A stretch of DNA of 64,000 bases from Peptostreptococcus russellii (GCF_900110295.1 NZ_FODF01000008.1:1-64000); one strand, 5' to 3'. Shown: positions 16,468 through 24,903, numbered from the stretch's first letter. Numbers and translations are program-made. Notes: a model not told the origin generated them from the letters alone.

Positions 16468-16935
16468 ATGTCAAAAATGGATGTCAAAAAAAGAGTCATA
16501 GATTATTTAATAAAAGAATTAAAAGTTCCTGAAAATATGATAGAAGAAGATGTAGCTCTATCAGAATACGAAGAAGGTATAGAAGGAACAATGGATATTA
16601 CGATAGTAGTAGAAGATAGTGAAGATTGTTTAGTACCTCTAATGGTAATTCAGTGTATAGATGATGACAAGGAATTAAATGAAGAGGAAGCTGAAAAGTA
16701 TATGGATATTCTTGAAACTATTGATTCAGCAACAAATGTTGGAAGAATGATTCTTACAAATGGAGATCAGATGATGTATGCTGATTGGAATGGAACAGAA
16801 CTAGATGAAGATGATGTTTTACCTACATATGAAGAAATGGTTAAGGATTTCAAGGATACAGAAAAGGAATATATGGAATATCTTGAAGAATATCCAGATC
16901 ATGTTTGTGATGAAAACTGTGATCACGAACACTAG
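16468..16935 (+). CDS. HsdR N-terminal-fold protein, first copy (probably non-catalytic)
   Basis: This acidic 155-residue protein resembles the stand-alone N-terminal domain of type I restriction HsdR subunits, a PD-(D/E)xK nuclease fold. The helix VKKRVIDYLIKEL, a strand with Asp (TMDITIVVED) and the next strand (LVPLMVIQCIDDD) follow that layout. The position of the E/Q-x-K motif reads IQCI, so the catalytic Lys is missing and cleavage is unlikely. The C-terminus ends with a Cys/His cluster (HVCDENCDHEH) that could bind a metal and is absent from the second copy. GGAGG precedes the ATG. No restriction, modification or specificity genes are nearby. Confidence 0.65.
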   Translation: MSKMDVKKRVIDYLIKELKVPENMIEEDVALSEYEEGIEGTMDITIVVEDSEDCLVPLMVIQCIDDDKELNEEEAEKYMDILETIDSATNVGRMILTNGDQMMYADWNGTELDEDDVLPTYEEMVKDFKDTEKEYMEYLEEYPDHVCDENCDHEH

Positions 16936-16987
16936 GTATCAGCATATAAATAGAAAGATAAATTTAGAGTTTATTTTGATAAATAAG

Positions 16988-17022
16988 ATATGGCAGGTGA
17001 ATTTTCACTTGCCATATGTTTT
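16988..17022 (+). terminator. Terminator between the two HsdR-N-like genes
   Basis: ATATGGCAGGTGA pairs with TCACTTGCCATAT (one mismatch) and is followed by a T-rich tract, so the two paralogues are separate transcripts. Confidence 0.75.
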
Positions 17023-17050
17023 ATAGAGATTAAAAAGATTTAAGAAGAAC

Positions 17051-17083
17051 TTTTTATAATTGATACATTTTATAATTGATACA
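17051..17083. repeat. 16-bp tandem direct repeat
   Basis: TTTTATAATTGATACA occurs twice back to back, just upstream of the second paralogue's promoter. It is possibly replication slippage or a pair of regulator sites. Confidence 0.6.
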
Positions 17084-17114
17084 CTTGAAAAAATAAAAAT
17101 ATTTTAATTTGAAA

Positions 17115-17143
17115 TTTACTTTATAAAAAAGCAGTGATATAAT
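17115..17143 (+). promoter_or_regulatory. Promoter of second HsdR-N-like gene
   Basis: TTTACT (17115-17120) and TATAAT (17138-17143) have a 17-bp spacer. The architecture and flanking bases match the promoter of the first copy, so the promoter was duplicated with the gene. Confidence 0.65.
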
Positions 17144-17178
17144 GTTAATGTGAAAAGTTCAAAATAGGAGGTATTACT

Positions 17179-17586
17179 ATGTCAAAAGAATTAGTAAAAG
17201 AAGCAGTGATAAGATATTTGGTAAAAGAGCTTGAAGTACCAGAGGAAATGATAGAAATAGATACTCCACTTTCAGTTTATGAGGATGGAGAAGAGGGAGA
17301 AATAGATATTACAGTTCTTTTGGAAGATGGGGAAGATGCAGTTGTACCTCTAATGGTAGTTCAGTGTCTAGATGATGAAAGAGAAATGAGTGAAGCTGTT
17401 ATAGAAAAGCAGATTCAAGTTTTAGAGCATATAGATAATGTAACCAATGTGGGAAGAATAATACTTACAAATGGTGAGGAAATGATGTATGCTGATTGGG
17501 GTGCTACTGATCCAGATAATGAAGGTGAGATACCAACATATAGTCAGATGGTAAAAACTTTTCAGGAAGTACAAAATAAGCAATAA
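17179..17586 (+). CDS. HsdR N-terminal-fold protein, second copy (probably non-catalytic)
   Basis: This 135-residue paralogue of the preceding gene is similar along its whole length. Shared blocks include VPLMVVQCLDD, NVGRIILTNGEEMMYADW and PTYSQMVK. It is strongly acidic. The expected catalytic lysine position reads QCL, as in the first copy, so it too is unlikely to be a nuclease. It lacks the Cys/His tail of copy one. GGAGG precedes the ATG. The tandem arrangement with separate, matching promoters indicates a local duplication followed by divergence of the C-termini. Confidence 0.65.
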   Translation: MSKELVKEAVIRYLVKELEVPEEMIEIDTPLSVYEDGEEGEIDITVLLEDGEDAVVPLMVVQCLDDEREMSEAVIEKQIQVLEHIDNVTNVGRIILTNGEEMMYADWGATDPDNEGEIPTYSQMVKTFQEVQNKQ

Positions 17587-17605
17587 ACTAAATTAAAACT
17601 ATACT

Positions 17606-17637
17606 AAAAACTCCAATAGATTTCTATTGGAGTTTTT
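17606..17637. terminator. Bidirectional terminator
   Basis: AAAAACTCCAATAGA pairs with its perfect complement ending in TTTTT. It separates the second paralogue from the convergent dehydrogenase gene. Confidence 0.88.
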
Positions 17638-17670
17638 GTGTTAAAAGTATTTTTATAATTTATAGATATT

Positions 17671-18543
17671 TTAATTATCATCATCTTCGTAAAATTTATA
17701 CAGAGCCTGTATACCTAAATCGCCGTAGCCCTTGCTTTCAAGCTCTTCATAATTTTTAAGCACATTTTCAAGTATAGGTAGATTTGCGTCATTTTCCTTT
17801 GCTTCTTTTAAAGCAATTTTCATATCTTTTACAAAGTGCTTAACAAAGAAACCAGCTTCAAAATCTTCATCTAATATTTCAGGTGCCATATTGTCCATTT
17901 GGAAGCTTGCAGCTGCACCAGAACTAATAGTGATTAATGTTTTATTTTCATCTAGACCAACCTTATTTGCGTAATACAAGGCTTCGCATACTCCTGATAT
18001 GTTAGCAGATATTGCTATTTGATTAGCCATCTTTGTATGTTGTCCAAAAGAAACTGGACCCTCATGAATAATAGTTTTGCCAATGCATTCAAATATAGGA
18101 TAGCATTTATCGAAATCTGCTCGGTTTGCACCAACCATAATAGTCAAGCTAGCATCTTTTGCCTTGATGTCACTTCCTGATACGGGAGCATCAAGAAAGT
18201 GCAAGCCTCTTTTTTTAGCTTCATTAGATATTTCTAATGTAAGATCAGGATCTGTAGTAGTCATATCAATAAGATAAGATTCTTCTTGGGCATTTTTAAT
18301 AATTCCGTTATCAGCAAGGTAGACATCCCTTACATCTTTTGGGAATCCTAGCATAGTTATAATTATTTTTGAGTTTGAAATGCACTCAATGACACTATCA
18401 CAGTATATAGCACCTAAATCTATAAGATCAAGCGCCTTTTCCTTAGTTCTAGTATAAAAATACACCTCAACATTATTCTTTAAAAAATTCTTTATCATTT
18501 CTTTACCCATAACTCCGGCACCAATAAATGCAATCTTTTGCAT
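17671..18543 (-). CDS. NAD(P)-dependent beta-hydroxyacid dehydrogenase (3-hydroxyisobutyrate dehydrogenase family)
   Basis: This 290-residue protein has an N-terminal Rossmann fold (IAFIGAGVMGKEM), the substrate motif DAPVSGSDIKAKD and the catalytic-lysine helix GQHTKMANQIAIS. It probably oxidises or reduces a small beta-hydroxyacid such as 3-hydroxyisobutyrate, tartronate semialdehyde/glycerate or 4-hydroxybutyrate. The sequence alone does not decide. The ATG at 18543 is preceded by TGGAGGTG. An open frame extends 53 codons upstream but overlaps the promoter of the divergent gene and has no ribosome-binding site. Confidence 0.82.
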   Translation of the reverse strand: MQKIAFIGAGVMGKEMIKNFLKNNVEVYFYTRTKEKALDLIDLGAIYCDSVIECISNSKIIITMLGFPKDVRDVYLADNGIIKNAQEESYLIDMTTTDPDLTLEISNEAKKRGLHFLDAPVSGSDIKAKDASLTIMVGANRADFDKCYPIFECIGKTIIHEGPVSFGQHTKMANQIAISANISGVCEALYYANKVGLDENKTLITISSGAAASFQMDNMAPEILDEDFEAGFFVKHFVKDMKIALKEAKENDANLPILENVLKNYEELESKGYGDLGIQALYKFYEDDDN

Positions 18544-18630
18544 AAAAACACCTCCATATAAGTATTCAGAATAGTTAATTATTCTTATATTGATTGTAAC
18601 ACTTTTTAAAATAAATAACCATAGCGATGA

Positions 18631-18659
18631 TTGATTTAAAAATTGTATTTTGGTATACT
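18631..18659 (+). promoter_or_regulatory. Promoter of the polytopic membrane protein gene
   Basis: TTGATT (18631-18636) and TATACT (18654-18659) have a 17-bp spacer, only 21 bp before the ATG. This gives a very short leader and fixes the start at 18680. Confidence 0.7.
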
Positions 18660-18679
18660 TTGTATTATTGGAGGTTGTG

Positions 18680-19735
18680 ATGAACAAAAGAAATAGTAGC
18701 AAATTAATGATAGATGCCAGTATATTGACTTCAATATTTATAGTATTGACCTTGATATCGAATGGGCTTGGATTGGGATTTTTAGGATACTATGACTTTC
18801 TTGTGCCAGTATTTTTTGCAATTATGTTTGTAAAGACAAATTGGAAATATAGTGCTCTAAGTGTAGTCGTATCTGCAGTGGTGCTTTTATTTGTATTAGG
18901 TAATCCTATAAGTCCAATAATGGTTATTCAGGGTGCTTTTTTAGGAATTGCTGTAGGAGTAGCTCTTACAAAGTTTGATTGTATAGGAGATGAAATTGTA
19001 TTTACATCAGTTGTAAGTTTATTTATATTATTTATTTTTGATTTTATACTGAGGGCTTTTACAAATGTATCCATAGTATCAAATTTTGGTGAGTTTTCAA
19101 AAGAAATGGCTCAAGTAATAAATACAGCTATAGAAATAGTTGGAGAAAAGGGTACTAATAAAGAAGCTATATCATTTTTGGAAAGTTATAAGTCCATGAT
19201 AGGATCAGATTTTATAAAGCAAGTATTTTATTTTAATTTTGGGTTAATGTCATTTGGAAATGGATTTATAGTGTATTTTTTAAGCCTTATTTTAATTAAA
19301 AAGCTTAAACTGACGATAAAGGAACACTCATATAAGCTTAATTTAGTGTCTTCCTTAAAGAAAAATATAAGATTGATTTTTTCTGGAAGAAAGTCTTTTA
19401 TGGCTATGATAATCTATATTTTATTAGCAGAAATATTAAAAGCAATTAAATTTGAGACTGGCTTGTCTTATTTAGATGGTATAATTTATTCATTAGAATA
19501 TATTTTTATGATTTTCACTTTTAAAGATGCTGTTGTAATAGTAGAGAATAAGATGATAGCAGAAAGTGGCAGCCTAAAAACTGTTAGATTATATAGGGTT
19601 TTTATGATTATAGCCTTGCTAGTTAATGCAAAATTAATGTATGCAGCTGCAATTATAAACTATATAATTAATGACAAAGATGGAAAGTATAGAAATCTTT
19701 TTAGAAAAGCTTTAGAAAATAATTTATCCCAATAA
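18680..19735 (+). CDS. Polytopic membrane protein, YybS/DUF2232-like
   Basis: This 351-residue integral membrane protein has roughly eight to nine helices. The overall layout resembles the DUF2232/YybS family: an ECF-transporter-like N-terminal bundle with glycine-rich loops, a long extracytoplasmic segment around residues 130-190, and a C-terminal helical pair. YybS usually sits near rpsR/rplI, which is not the case here. The ATG at 18680 has GGAGG at optimal spacing, and the mapped promoter excludes earlier starts. It is a monocistronic unit with its own terminator. Substrate and role are unknown. Confidence 0.55.
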   Translation: MNKRNSSKLMIDASILTSIFIVLTLISNGLGLGFLGYYDFLVPVFFAIMFVKTNWKYSALSVVVSAVVLLFVLGNPISPIMVIQGAFLGIAVGVALTKFDCIGDEIVFTSVVSLFILFIFDFILRAFTNVSIVSNFGEFSKEMAQVINTAIEIVGEKGTNKEAISFLESYKSMIGSDFIKQVFYFNFGLMSFGNGFIVYFLSLILIKKLKLTIKEHSYKLNLVSSLKKNIRLIFSGRKSFMAMIIYILLAEILKAIKFETGLSYLDGIIYSLEYIFMIFTFKDAVVIVENKMIAESGSLKTVRLYRVFMIIALLVNAKLMYAAAIINYIINDKDGKYRNLFRKALENNLSQ

Positions 19736-19758
19736 ACAGTGCCTAGGCACTGTTTTTA
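19736..19758 (+). terminator. Terminator after the YybS-like gene
   Basis: A compact palindrome, ACAGTGCCTAGGCACTGT, is followed by TTTTT and begins right after the stop codon. Confidence 0.85.
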
Positions 19759-19861
19759 TTTTTAAATAAAATTGATAAATAAAACTAGTAGGAGAAAGAA
19801 TTTAATATTTACTTTGAGATGTATTAAATTAAAAATATATCATGAAAATAATGAACTTCTA

Positions 19862-19890
19862 TTGACTTGTTAAAAAATAATATATATAAT
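19862..19890 (+). promoter_or_regulatory. Promoter of the TrmB-type regulator operon
   Basis: TTGACT (19862-19867) and TATAAT (19885-19890) have a 17-bp spacer. Confidence 0.75.
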
Positions 19891-19908
19891 AGTTACTGTA
19901 AGTAGCTA
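19890..19908. promoter_or_regulatory. Candidate operator overlapping the transcription start
   Basis: TAGTTACT and AGTAGCTA form 8-bp inverted half-sites (one mismatch) separated by GTA, immediately after the -10 box. Its position over +1 suggests autoregulation by the TrmB-type protein encoded just downstream. Confidence 0.45.
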
Positions 19909-19927
19909 CTATTTTAATGGAGGTAAT

Positions 19928-20719
19928 ATGGAAAAAATTTATGGAATACTAAAAAAATATGGATTTTCAGAATCTGAAATAAAAGTATATACAACACTTC
20001 TTAGTTATGGACCTCTTAATGGATATGAAGCATCAAAAAAATCATCTGTTGCAAGGTCAAAAGTTTATGGTATCCTTGCAAATCTTGAAAATAAGGGACT
20101 TGTTTTAAGTGCTTCAGGAGAAAAATCTACGACTTATAAGGCTGAGAGACCAGAAAAAATAATTGTTCTTTTAAAAGAGGGCGTACACAATGATTGTGAT
20201 CTATTAGAAGATTTATTTAAAAAATATAAAGAGCCTGTAGATGATGAAGCTATATGGAATATTACAGAGAGTGGAACGGTTATGTATAAATTAAAGGAGC
20301 TAATAAAGTCTGCCCAAAAGGATATATACCTTCAAATATGGCAGGAAGAATTAAATGACGAAATAGAGAAGCTTCTTTTAAAAAGAGAAAGTGAAGGCAT
20401 AAATGTTAAGATGGTTCTTTATGATTCTGATAAAAAATATACATCAAAATTAAAGTATGTTTATAAGCATGGTTTTGAAGAAGAAAAAATAAATGAACTT
20501 TCAAGAAGATGGATAAACATTGTGGTTGACAATGATACAATGCTTTATGGCTCAAAGAAAAATAATATTGATGTAAGTGGTATCTACACTAAGAATAAGA
20601 GTATGGTATTTTTTGCAAATGAATATATTAGACATGATATATATTGCCTAAAAATGATTGAAATAGTTGAAGAAATAGATATGGGAAATGAAAAAATAAA
20701 AAATATTAGAGATATTTAA
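19928..20719 (+). CDS. TrmB-family transcriptional regulator with C-terminal sensor domain
   Basis: This 263-residue protein has an N-terminal winged helix (residues 1-70: GFSESEIKVYTTLLSYGPL, then SVARSKVYGILANLENKGL). The C-terminal part (about 110-260) resembles the PLD-like sensor domain of TrmB regulators. TrmB proteins are best known from archaea, where they control sugar and central metabolism, but scattered bacterial members exist. It is followed after 24 bp by an ornithine-cyclodeaminase-family enzyme, which it may control. The ATG has GGAGG. A palindrome at the promoter is a candidate binding site. Confidence 0.8.
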   Translation: MEKIYGILKKYGFSESEIKVYTTLLSYGPLNGYEASKKSSVARSKVYGILANLENKGLVLSASGEKSTTYKAERPEKIIVLLKEGVHNDCDLLEDLFKKYKEPVDDEAIWNITESGTVMYKLKELIKSAQKDIYLQIWQEELNDEIEKLLLKRESEGINVKMVLYDSDKKYTSKLKYVYKHGFEEEKINELSRRWINIVVDNDTMLYGSKKNNIDVSGIYTKNKSMVFFANEYIRHDIYCLKMIEIVEEIDMGNEKIKNIRDI

Positions 20720-20743
20720 TATATTAAAATAAGGAGGAAGTTT

Positions 20744-21727
20744 ATGGTAGTTTCGTTAACAAAAGAGGAAATGCAAGATGTAGTTTCAATTGAAGACATA
20801 ATATTGGCTAATGAAGAGGCTCTAAAAATATATTCAGAAGGTGGAGCAGTTATACCGCTAAGATTAAACGTAAATGTAGAGGCTAATAATGGTCAAAGCT
20901 TGTATATGCCAGGATATGCAAAAAACAGTGAAATAGAAGCACTTGGTGCAAAGATAGTAACTGTATATCCAGACAATCCTAAAAAATACAATGTTCCAGC
21001 AGTTCCTGCTACAATGATTCTTCAAAATCCTAAAACAGGAGAAGTAAGTTGTATTATGGACGGTACTTATTTAACTCAACTTAGAACAGGTGCCTTGTCT
21101 GGACTAGCAAGTAAATACTTGGCTAGAAAAGATTCAAGTGTTCTTTTACAGGTTGGTGTAGGTGGACAGGCTGAAACACAAGTAGATGCTGTTTTAAGCG
21201 TTAGAGATATAAAGAAAGTCTATGTATCTTGTAGATCTTTAGAAAAAGCCCTTGAATTTTCTAAGTTTATGGAAGAAAAGTATAAGAATAAGGTAGAATT
21301 TATAGCAGTAGATGATGCAAATAAACATGTGGCTGAAGCAGATATAATTACTCTTGTTACAACTTCAAATGAAGCAGTAATAGATGGTGAATTAGTTAAA
21401 GAAGGGACTCATATAAATAGCGTTGGCTCATATACACCGATTATGCAGGAAACACCAGTTGAAGTTCTTAAAAAGTCATCAAAAATATATTTTGATACAT
21501 ATGAAGGTGTTATTGAGGAGTCTGGGGATGTTATTATACCTATTAAAAATGGTGAGTTTTCAAAGGAAAATATAACAGGAGAAATAGGAGAACTTCTTTT
21601 AGGAAAGAAAAAAGCAAGAGAAAATGATTCAGAGATAACTTGGTTTAAAACAACTGGATCAGCAGTTCTAGATATAGTTGCAGGAGAAGTAATTTATAGA
21701 AAATATAAAGAAAAAAATAACAAGTAA
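20744..21727 (+). CDS. Ornithine cyclodeaminase / mu-crystallin family protein
   Basis: This 327-residue NAD(P)-binding enzyme belongs to a family that includes ornithine cyclodeaminase, archaeal alanine dehydrogenase and ketimine reductases. The substrate-side Arg/Lys region (PLRLNVNV), DGTYLTQLRTGALSGLASKYLA, the nucleotide fold around GVGGQAETQVDAV and HINSVGSYTP are all typical. The substrate is not determined. Alanine dehydrogenase or a delta-1-pyrroline or imino-acid reductase is as likely as ornithine cyclodeaminase. It is transcribed with the TrmB-type regulator and followed by a clear terminator. Confidence 0.85.
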   Translation: MVVSLTKEEMQDVVSIEDIILANEEALKIYSEGGAVIPLRLNVNVEANNGQSLYMPGYAKNSEIEALGAKIVTVYPDNPKKYNVPAVPATMILQNPKTGEVSCIMDGTYLTQLRTGALSGLASKYLARKDSSVLLQVGVGGQAETQVDAVLSVRDIKKVYVSCRSLEKALEFSKFMEEKYKNKVEFIAVDDANKHVAEADIITLVTTSNEAVIDGELVKEGTHINSVGSYTPIMQETPVEVLKKSSKIYFDTYEGVIEESGDVIIPIKNGEFSKENITGEIGELLLGKKKARENDSEITWFKTTGSAVLDIVAGEVIYRKYKEKNNK

Positions 21728-21735
21728 TAATAAAT

Positions 21736-21772
21736 AAAAAAGTCGGACAGCATTATTGCTTTCCGACTTTTT
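21736..21772. terminator. Terminator after the OCD-family gene
   Basis: AAAAAGTCGGACAGC pairs with GCTTTCCGACTTTTT (one mismatch). T-runs occur on both strands, so it also serves the convergent deacetylase gene. Confidence 0.85.
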
Positions 21773-21782
21773 GCTTATAAAC

Positions 21783-22706
21783 TTATACTAAAGTTTTAAA
21801 TTGGTATCCTAATTCCTTATAGTGCTTTATTATTTTATCTAAAGCCTTTACAGTTTCTTCCTTGCCATATGTGTCATGCATTAATAGTACAATCAGATTT
21901 TTACCTTCTCCAGATTTTACAGCTTCTTGATAAAGTTGTTCTGCATTCTTCTTTGGACCCTCTGCATCTCCGTTAAGGGCATTCCAATCCATAGAAGCCA
22001 TATCATGCTTTATAAGGTATTCATTAAGTGGTTCTGTTTTTTTCCATGAAATCTGACCACCTGGACATCTTATAACTCTTGTTGAGAAGTTTTCCATTCC
22101 TAAAGATTTTTTAATTAATTCTTCATTCTTATTAAAATCAGAAGTAAAGTTGTTGATATTTAAAACTCTGCCTGGGTATAGGTAGGCATAATCATGTGAA
22201 TACGAATGATTTCCTATAGCCATACCATCATTATAAAGTTGTTTCAAAATGGCAGGCGCTCCATCTATTTTCAATGATTTACCAATTACAAAGAATGTTC
22301 CTTTGACATTGTTTTCATTCAATACCTTAATAACATTTGGAGTATTTGTTAAAGAAGGACCGTCATCAAATGTAAGGAAAATTTCTTTCTTCCCACCATT
22401 GTCATAGTCATAAGTGTTAAGTGCATTCCATACTTTTTGGGAGTCCACACCATACATTTCTTTGTATTTTTGTTTTTGACCAACTACAGGCTGATTTTTT
22501 TCCTTTTCTTCAACGTCCTTTGCCAATTGTTCTTTTTGGGCTTTCTGATTCTGTAAAGCCTGCTGTTCTTCCTTATATGCAAGACCAATTTTTACGCCCC
22601 CTGCAACACAGGCGATGATTATAACAAAAAGCAATATTTTCTTAAAAGAAAAACCTGAAGCTTTCTTTCTTGAATTATTTCTCTTTGATCTCTTTTTACT
22701 TTTCAT
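21783..22706 (-). CDS. Membrane-anchored polysaccharide deacetylase (CE4, PgdA-like)
   Basis: This 307-residue type II membrane protein has a strongly basic N-terminus (MKSKKRSKRN), a signal anchor at about 23-45, a coiled linker, then a NodB-homology domain. The five CE4 motifs are visible: TFDDGPS (catalytic base and metal Asp), HSYSH (metal His), RCPGG, DWNALNGD and LMHD. It probably N-deacetylates cell-wall GlcNAc or another polysaccharide outside the cell, which can give lysozyme resistance. GAGGAGG precedes the ATG. Confidence 0.92.
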   Translation of the reverse strand: MKSKKRSKRNNSRKKASGFSFKKILLFVIIIACVAGGVKIGLAYKEEQQALQNQKAQKEQLAKDVEEKEKNQPVVGQKQKYKEMYGVDSQKVWNALNTYDYDNGGKKEIFLTFDDGPSLTNTPNVIKVLNENNVKGTFFVIGKSLKIDGAPAILKQLYNDGMAIGNHSYSHDYAYLYPGRVLNINNFTSDFNKNEELIKKSLGMENFSTRVIRCPGGQISWKKTEPLNEYLIKHDMASMDWNALNGDAEGPKKNAEQLYQEAVKSGEGKNLIVLLMHDTYGKEETVKALDKIIKHYKELGYQFKTLV

Positions 22707-23021
22707 AATAACCTCCTCTCAAATTATATTCTACTATAAAACTACTAATAATAAAACATCAAAATTGTAAACAATATATTATAAAACGAGTCATTTGGTT
22801 AAAATTTTGATACAATATATTTAATAAGTTACAAAATGAACACATAAAGAAAATAAAAGTAATAGATAGTATATTTAAAAGCTATATACCCTTAAATACC
22901 CAAAGAAGTAATTTTTAAATAAAATAACTTCTATAAAATCAATTTAATTTGTATAAAAATATAATAAAGGGGTATTCTTATATAATATAAGACTATTGCG
23001 AACGGTTAAAAGGAGGTAAAG
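22707..23021. other. Divergent intergenic region
   Basis: About 315 bp separate the deacetylase from the rubredoxin-like gene. A plausible plus-strand promoter is TTGTAT (22949-22954) and TATTCT (22973-22978), 18-bp spacing. TATAAT also occurs at 22981. No RNA motif or gene was recognised. Confidence 0.4.
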
Positions 23022-23537
23022 ATGAAAAGATTTAAGTGTAAGGAATGTGGTTATATACATATAGGTGATGAAGCACCAACTACATGTCCTGTTTGTGGAT
23101 TCGATGCTGAAGTATTTTATGAAATGGAGGACTCTTCTAGCTCAGAAAATAGTGGATATATTGAAATGTTGGATGATGCAGGAAATAATACTGTTAAACT
23201 TTTAAGACAGAAGTTTGATTATCTTACTGAGTTGGCAGCTGTTTCACTATCTATGTCAAAACAAGCAAAGGAAGAATCAAAAGAAGAATCTGAGATTTTT
23301 TCAGAAGTAGCAAGAAATTTATTAGATGAATCTTCTGTAGCTGCTATGATGCTTGGTGAATTCTTGGAATTTAATACTGAGTCTAACAAGGAAAACCTTG
23401 AGAGAAAAATTGAAAAAGCAATCGAGAAAAATACGGAAATGATAAAATCTTTTGAAGAAGATGGAATAGATGAACATATAGCCACTTTAGAAAAGGAAAA
23501 CAATAGATATATAGAGATTTTAGAAAAATTGAAATAG
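23022..23537 (+). CDS. Rubredoxin-like zinc/iron ribbon fused to a helical domain
   Basis: This 171-residue protein has an N-terminal rubredoxin-type ribbon (residues 1-35: CKECGY, then CPVCGFDAEVF). Its four cysteines can hold iron or zinc. After an acidic Ser-rich linker, the remaining 110 residues are predicted all-helical and highly charged, with heptad-like stretches. The helical part does not show an obvious ferritin-like EXXH di-iron motif, so it is not a standard rubrerythrin. A role in oxidative-stress electron transfer is possible but unproven. AAAAGGAGG precedes the ATG, and a bidirectional terminator follows. Confidence 0.7.
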   Translation: MKRFKCKECGYIHIGDEAPTTCPVCGFDAEVFYEMEDSSSSENSGYIEMLDDAGNNTVKLLRQKFDYLTELAAVSLSMSKQAKEESKEESEIFSEVARNLLDESSVAAMMLGEFLEFNTESNKENLERKIEKAIEKNTEMIKSFEEDGIDEHIATLEKENNRYIEILEKLK

Positions 23538-23570
23538 ATATAGTATTTTAGAATAATAAATAGTATTAGG

Positions 23571-23601
23571 TTCAAAAGACCTGCTACGCAGGTCTTTTGA
23601 A
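23571..23601. terminator. Bidirectional terminator between the rubredoxin-like gene and pyrC
   Basis: A perfect 14-bp stem, TTCAAAAGACCTGC with its complement, is closed by a three-base loop. Confidence 0.85.
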
Positions 23602-23631
23602 AAATTAAAATATATTTTTTAAAATATACTT

Positions 23632-24903
23632 TTAATCAGAATAGACTAGCTTTCCTGAGCAAATAGTATATTTAACTTTTCCGTAAAGTTCTTTGCCAAC
23701 AAAAGGTGAGTTGGAAGACTTTGATTTAAAGTTTTTAACCTGGAATTTCTCATCGGGATTAAATATACAAATGTCTGCAATATTTCCTTCTGAAATATCA
23801 CCTCTATTGAGTTTGTAATATTTTGAAGGATTTATTGTTAATTTTTCCAACGCCTCCATAATAGTAAGATGATCTTTCTTTACCAGTTCACTTATTGTAA
23901 GAGCTAGTGCTGTTTCAAGTCCTATTATTCCACTAGGCGCTTTTTTAAACTCAACATTTTTTTCATAATCAGCATGTGGAGCATGATCAGTTGCTATTAT
24001 TTCAATTGTATTTTCCTTTAATCCATGTATGATTCTTTGTCTGTCGCTTTCTGTTCTTAAAGGTGGATTCATTTTAGCAAGAGTTCCATGTTCCAAAATA
24101 GCATCTTCAGTAAGTGTAAAGTGATGTGGAGTTACTTCTGCAATAATATTACCCCCCATTAATTTAATTTGTTTAATTATTTCAACAGAATTCTTAGAAC
24201 TGATATGTTGAATATCTATAGTAGCTCCAGTTTCCAAAGCAAGCATACAGTCTCTAGCAACCATTACGTCTTCAGATACTCTAGGTGCACCTGCAAGCCC
24301 CATTGCTTCTGATACCTTGCCATCGTTAATACCGTGGCAAGAAATTAGCTTGTTATCCTCTTCGTGAAGAGCGATAATTGCACCTAATTTTTTAGCTTCA
24401 AGCATTGCATCTCTAAGTAGGGAAGTGTTCATTACAGGGACACCATCATTAGTAAAGCCTGCAGCCCCATTTTCAAATAGTGTTTTCATATCTACTAACT
24501 CTTCTTTGAAATCATATGTAAGAGCAGCTTCCTGAAAGACATTGATACAAGCTGATTTTGCTTTTTCTTGTACATATTTCAAAGAGTCGACTGAATCTAT
24601 TTTAGGATTTGTATTCGCCATCAATATTACTGAAGTATATCCACCTGCAGCTGCAGCTTTAGCTCCAGATAAAATATCTTCTTTATGAGTAAAACCTGGA
24701 TCTCTAAAATGTACATGAATATCTATTAGACCAGGAGAAACTATATACCCTGAAGCATCTATTTCCTCAATATTTTTATCATTTATCATATTTTTTTCTA
24801 TTTTCTTTATTTTTCCGTCTATAATCAATAGATCAGAAATTACATCCATTGAATTGGCTGGATTTATAATTCGTCCATTTCTTATTAAAAGTGAATTTTT
24901 CAT
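23632..24903 (-). CDS. pyrC: Dihydroorotase (class I)
   Basis: This cytosolic zinc enzyme cyclises carbamoyl-aspartate to dihydroorotate in pyrimidine synthesis. The 423-residue protein shows DIHVHFRDPGFTHKED (metal and substrate binding), further His ligands (HISS, TPHHF) and the catalytic Asp in IATDHAPH. No other pyr genes are nearby. The ATG at 24903 is forced by an in-frame TAG upstream. Remarkably, its AAAGGAG lies 29 nt away, with a hairpin filling the gap, as described separately. Confidence 0.95.
   Translation of the reverse strand: MKNSLLIRNGRIINPANSMDVISDLLIIDGKIKKIEKNMINDKNIEEIDASGYIVSPGLIDIHVHFRDPGFTHKEDILSGAKAAAAGGYTSVILMANTNPKIDSVDSLKYVQEKAKSACINVFQEAALTYDFKEELVDMKTLFENGAAGFTNDGVPVMNTSLLRDAMLEAKKLGAIIALHEEDNKLISCHGINDGKVSEAMGLAGAPRVSEDVMVARDCMLALETGATIDIQHISSKNSVEIIKQIKLMGGNIIAEVTPHHFTLTEDAILEHGTLAKMNPPLRTESDRQRIIHGLKENTIEIIATDHAPHADYEKNVEFKKAPSGIIGLETALALTISELVKKDHLTIMEALEKLTINPSKYYKLNRGDISEGNIADICIFNPDEKFQVKNFKSKSSNSPFVGKELYGKVKYTICSGKLVYSD

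Noticed and set aside
16805-17026. 73-codon plus-strand frame overlapping the end of the first HsdR-N-like gene
   Set aside because: It overlaps a clear gene in another frame and runs through that gene's terminator.
15223-17586. A restriction or defence island suggested by HsdR-N-like genes
   Set aside because: No methylase, specificity, helicase or other defence gene is adjacent, and the domain appears to have lost its catalytic lysine.
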